Part shown: in pieces, positions 6,093 to 7,838 of the stretch | Layout of the letters: each line of letters begins with the position of its first letter | Numbering within the stretch: position 1 is the stretch's first letter | Source of the DNA: Patescibacteria group bacterium | Lineage (GTDB): Bacteria; Patescibacteriota; Patescibacteriia; 2-12-FULL-60-25 | Assembly: GCA_018817245.1 (NCBI GenBank) | Contig: JAHIUG010000111.1 | Span: 1 to 7,838 of the forward strand | Length of the DNA stretch: 7,838 nt | Direction of reading: 5' to 3' | Program-made: the position numbers and the translations under genes | Notes under the pieces: model-generated | Seen by the model: the letters and a program-made list of their open reading frames with translations, nothing else | Databases searched by the model: none | What the model was told of the DNA's origin: nothing

Positions 6093-6840
6093 AAAAAATC
6101 CTACGGCAATTGAAATCAAAAATTTAACTGTAGCCTATGACAAAGAAAAAATCTTAGATAATCTGAGTTTTAATATTGGTGCTGAAACAATTACTGCTTT
6201 GATCGGCCCTAACGGCGCCGGTAAGACAACGCTAATTCGGGCGATATTAGGCTTGATACCAATTCAAAAAGGATCGATAAAATTCTTTAACCGAGATGCA
6301 TTGCAAAAATGCAATCACCTAAAAGGCCACCATATCGACTGTTTTCATCCGGGTTACGTTCCTCAGCGATATTCATTTGATAAGACGTTCCCAATCACTG
6401 TGCGTGAATTTTTAGGCCTAGCCCTGCTTTCAGGACAAGATGCATCTAAAATCGACAAAACACTTAAAGAAGTCGGGATGTTAAAAAATAAAGACCGTTT
6501 ACTGGGACAGCTGTCCGGTGGACAAGTGCAACGTGTACTAATTGCGAAAGCTCTAGTGGCTGAACCAAAAATACTATTTCTTGATGAGGCGGCTTTTGGT
6601 ATAGATATTGCAGGAGAAAAAACATTTTATGAATTAATAAAACATCTCAATAAAAAACAAGGTATAACGTGCATATTAGTGTCGCATGAGATTGATGTTG
6701 TATTTAAATATGCGGATCAAGTTATTTGTCTAAATAAAAAAATGATATGCCAAGGAGTTCCTAAAAAACTTCTAACTCCAAAAACTTTAACAGAAATTTA
6801 CGGTAAAGAAATCGGATTATATGAGCACAAATACAAATAG
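6076..6840 (+). CDS. znuC: Zinc-type ABC transporter ATPase
   Basis: This 254-residue cytoplasmic ATPase powers metal import through ZnuB. Motifs are complete: Walker A GPNGAGKTT (44-52), Q-loop YVPQ (Q97), signature LSGGQ (146-150), Walker B ILFLDEA (D170, E171), D-loop FGID (174-177) and H-loop SHE (H204). A short insertion just before the Q-loop is dense in potential metal ligands: C79, H81, H85, H86, C89 and H91 within 13 residues. ZnuC proteins normally have a plain rIGYVPQ-like strand here, so this may be a local metal site close to the nucleotide (inference). The D-loop lacks the usual T/S-G-L-D form. The ATG at 6076 lies inside znuA; the stop at 6840 is two bases from znuB. No other start fits the N-terminal strand. 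Confidence 0.93.
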   Translation: MSSSNKKNPTAIEIKNLTVAYDKEKILDNLSFNIGAETITALIGPNGAGKTTLIRAILGLIPIQKGSIKFFNRDALQKCNHLKGHHIDCFHPGYVPQRYSFDKTFPITVREFLGLALLSGQDASKIDKTLKEVGMLKNKDRLLGQLSGGQVQRVLIAKALVAEPKILFLDEAAFGIDIAGEKTFYELIKHLNKKQGITCILVSHEIDVVFKYADQVICLNKKMICQGVPKKLLTPKTLTEIYGKEIGLYEHKYK

Positions 6841-6842
6841 TT

Positions 6843-7652
6843 ATGCTTGAAATATTACAATATCCATTCATGCAACGAGCAATCATTGGCGGTTTAATTT
6901 TAGGACTGATGCTGGCTTTTATGGGAGTATTCGTAATTTTAAGACGGATGGCTTTTTTTGGCGACGGTGTTGCGCATGCCTCATTAGCTGGAATAGCTAT
7001 TGGAATATTGACCTCATACAATCCGCTTATTGTCGCCATTGCATTTAGCATTGTTCTCGCCATTCTGATCTTTTATCTCGAACGAAAAACTACACTTTCT
7101 TCAGATGTTATAATCGGAATTTTCTTTACCGCCTCAATGGCGCTGGGTATCGTCTTAATGTCATTAAAAAGCGGCTACCAACCGGAGTTGATAAGTTTTT
7201 TGTTTGGTAACATCTTAGCTATTCAAGTCTCTGAGTTGATCATAATGTCTGTTTTTGCCATCATGGTATTAAGTTTTTTAATATATTTTTATCGTCAAAT
7301 CACTTTCATTGCCCTTGATAGAGAAGGCGCTAAAGTAGCTGGTATTAATACTGGAATCCTAGATCTAATTTTTTACATTGCTTTGGCAATAGCTGTTGTT
7401 TTGGGAGTTAAGATACTAGGCATTGTTTTAGTTTCAGCATTGTTAATCATACCTGCCTCTATTGGCAAGCTTTTAGTCAGTTCTTTTAAAGCCCTAATCA
7501 TAACAAGTATTGTTTTAGCTGAAATAACTATTTTGGGTGGATTACTACTCTCTTATACACTTGATCTCCCAGCCGGCGGGATGATCGTATTATTTGGCGC
7601 TGCTTTGTTTTTTATCGCTTTATTTACAAATAAGTACTTACGATTAAAATAA
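6843..7652 (+). CDS. znuB: Zinc-type ABC transporter permease (ABC-3 family)
   Basis: The 269-residue protein has about eight or nine hydrophobic helices and the ABC-3 permease marks: LRRMAFFGDGVAHASLAGIAIG near residues 33-54, with the conserved D41 and H45, and the cytoplasmic coupling segment LDREGAKVAGINTG (158-171) that contacts the ATPase, followed by LGIVLVSALLIIPASI. It forms the membrane pore, as a homodimer in related systems, receiving metal from ZnuA and driven by ZnuC. It starts two bases after the znuC stop with no Shine-Dalgarno sequence, so it depends on translation of the upstream genes. Length and motifs are ordinary for the family. Substrate choice between zinc and manganese is taken from the znuA ligands. 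Confidence 0.93.
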   Translation: MLEILQYPFMQRAIIGGLILGLMLAFMGVFVILRRMAFFGDGVAHASLAGIAIGILTSYNPLIVAIAFSIVLAILIFYLERKTTLSSDVIIGIFFTASMALGIVLMSLKSGYQPELISFLFGNILAIQVSELIIMSVFAIMVLSFLIYFYRQITFIALDREGAKVAGINTGILDLIFYIALAIAVVLGVKILGIVLVSALLIIPASIGKLLVSSFKALIITSIVLAEITILGGLLLSYTLDLPAGGMIVLFGAALFFIALFTNKYLRLK

Positions 7653-7682
7653 ATTTCTTATTTCAATATTCTCTATTGATCC

Positions 7683-7711
7683 TTGACTAAATAGCTACTT
7701 TGAGATACCTT
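7683..7711 (+). promoter_or_regulatory. Weak candidate promoter for secG
   Basis: TTGACT (7683-7688, five of six) precedes TACCTT (7706-7711, three of six) by 17 bases. Nearby TGAGA/TCTCA (7701-7705 and 7712-7716) can form only a 5-base-pair stem, and no terminator for znuACB is visible in 7653-7723, so secG may instead be reached by read-through. Confidence 0.2.
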
Positions 7712-7723
7712 TCTCAGGCATAT

Positions 7724-7838
7724 ATGCAACAAATCATTCTTCCAATAATACAAATACTTCTGTCAGTATTGCTGGTAACGGCAATACTCCTTCAACAACG
7801 CGGTAGCGGCCTAGGTGCTGCTTTCGGTGGTGAAGGTA
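7724..7838 (+). CDS. secG: Preprotein translocase subunit SecG (3' partial)
   Basis: The frame from the ATG at 7724 gives 38 residues before the window ends. A hydrophobic helix (about 5-22) is followed by the SecG signature LLQQRGSGLGAAFGGEG, which lies between the two membrane helices of SecG. The protein joins SecYE and speeds SecA-driven export across the inner membrane. AGG (7716-7718) five bases before the ATG is a short ribosome binding site. The usual size is 70-80 residues, so about half is missing. It looks like a core gene at the right flank of the metal-uptake operon, and its base composition is less AT-rich than that of znuB. Confidence 0.9.
   Translation, partial: MQQIILPIIQILLSVLLVTAILLQQRGSGLGAAFGGEG

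Noticed and set aside
7701..7716. Hairpin TGAGA/TCTCA as a terminator after znuB
   Set aside because: Only five base pairs, low G+C and no following T-run.
1..7838. CRISPR array, tRNA or rRNA gene, insertion sequence, or recoded UGA
   Set aside because: No spaced repeats, cloverleaf, transposase frame or terminal inverted repeats were seen, and every gene reads through with the standard code, with UGA used as a stop at 1271-1273.

Overview
The window looks like a chromosomal piece of a Candidate Phyla Radiation (Patescibacteria) bacterium, probably of the Parcubacteria side. The basis is mixed. Seen: a cysteine-rich exported protein built around a VirB2/TrbC-like two-helix segment of the type common in these genomes, short intergenic gaps, few Shine-Dalgarno sequences, and moderate to low G+C. 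The taxonomic reading is inference. UGA is used as a stop (the DsbA-like gene), so the standard bacterial code applies.

Layout. Two divergent gene sets share a control region at 5033-5150. Leftward (minus strand), in transcription order: a small Gly/Arg-rich DUF5320 protein (5032-4814), a strong hairpin, a DUF134 helix-turn-helix protein (4749-4474), a secreted thioredoxin domain fused to a CcdA/DsbD-type membrane domain (4457-3213), a YibE/F membrane protein (3161-2052), a membrane-anchored DsbA-like protein with the active site CPVS (2017-1271), and a cysteine-rich VirB2-like protein that runs off the left edge (1271-1). Rightward (plus strand): a zinc-type ABC uptake system znuA-znuC-znuB (5151-7652), then the start of secG (7724 to the right edge).

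How they fit together. The leftward genes share an extracytoplasmic thiol theme: one protein with a CPHC centre attached to a membrane electron conduit, one single-cysteine (CxxS) DsbA-like protein, and a client-like partner with at least 25 cysteines whose start codon overlaps the DsbA-like stop codon (TGATG). The rightward genes import zinc or a related metal. The divergent region carries two good sigma-70-type promoters with an interrupted palindrome inside both, so one regulator could govern both sets. DUF134 is the only DNA-binding protein visible and is the natural candidate; this is inference.

Points most worth a second look: the CxxS DsbA-like/Cys-rich pilin-like pair; a Cys/His-dense insertion just before the Q-loop of ZnuC; the control region and a second palindrome upstream of DUF134 that shares an octamer with it; and a by-eye fall in G+C from the left genes into the middle of the window, which may mark an acquired metal/thiol island.
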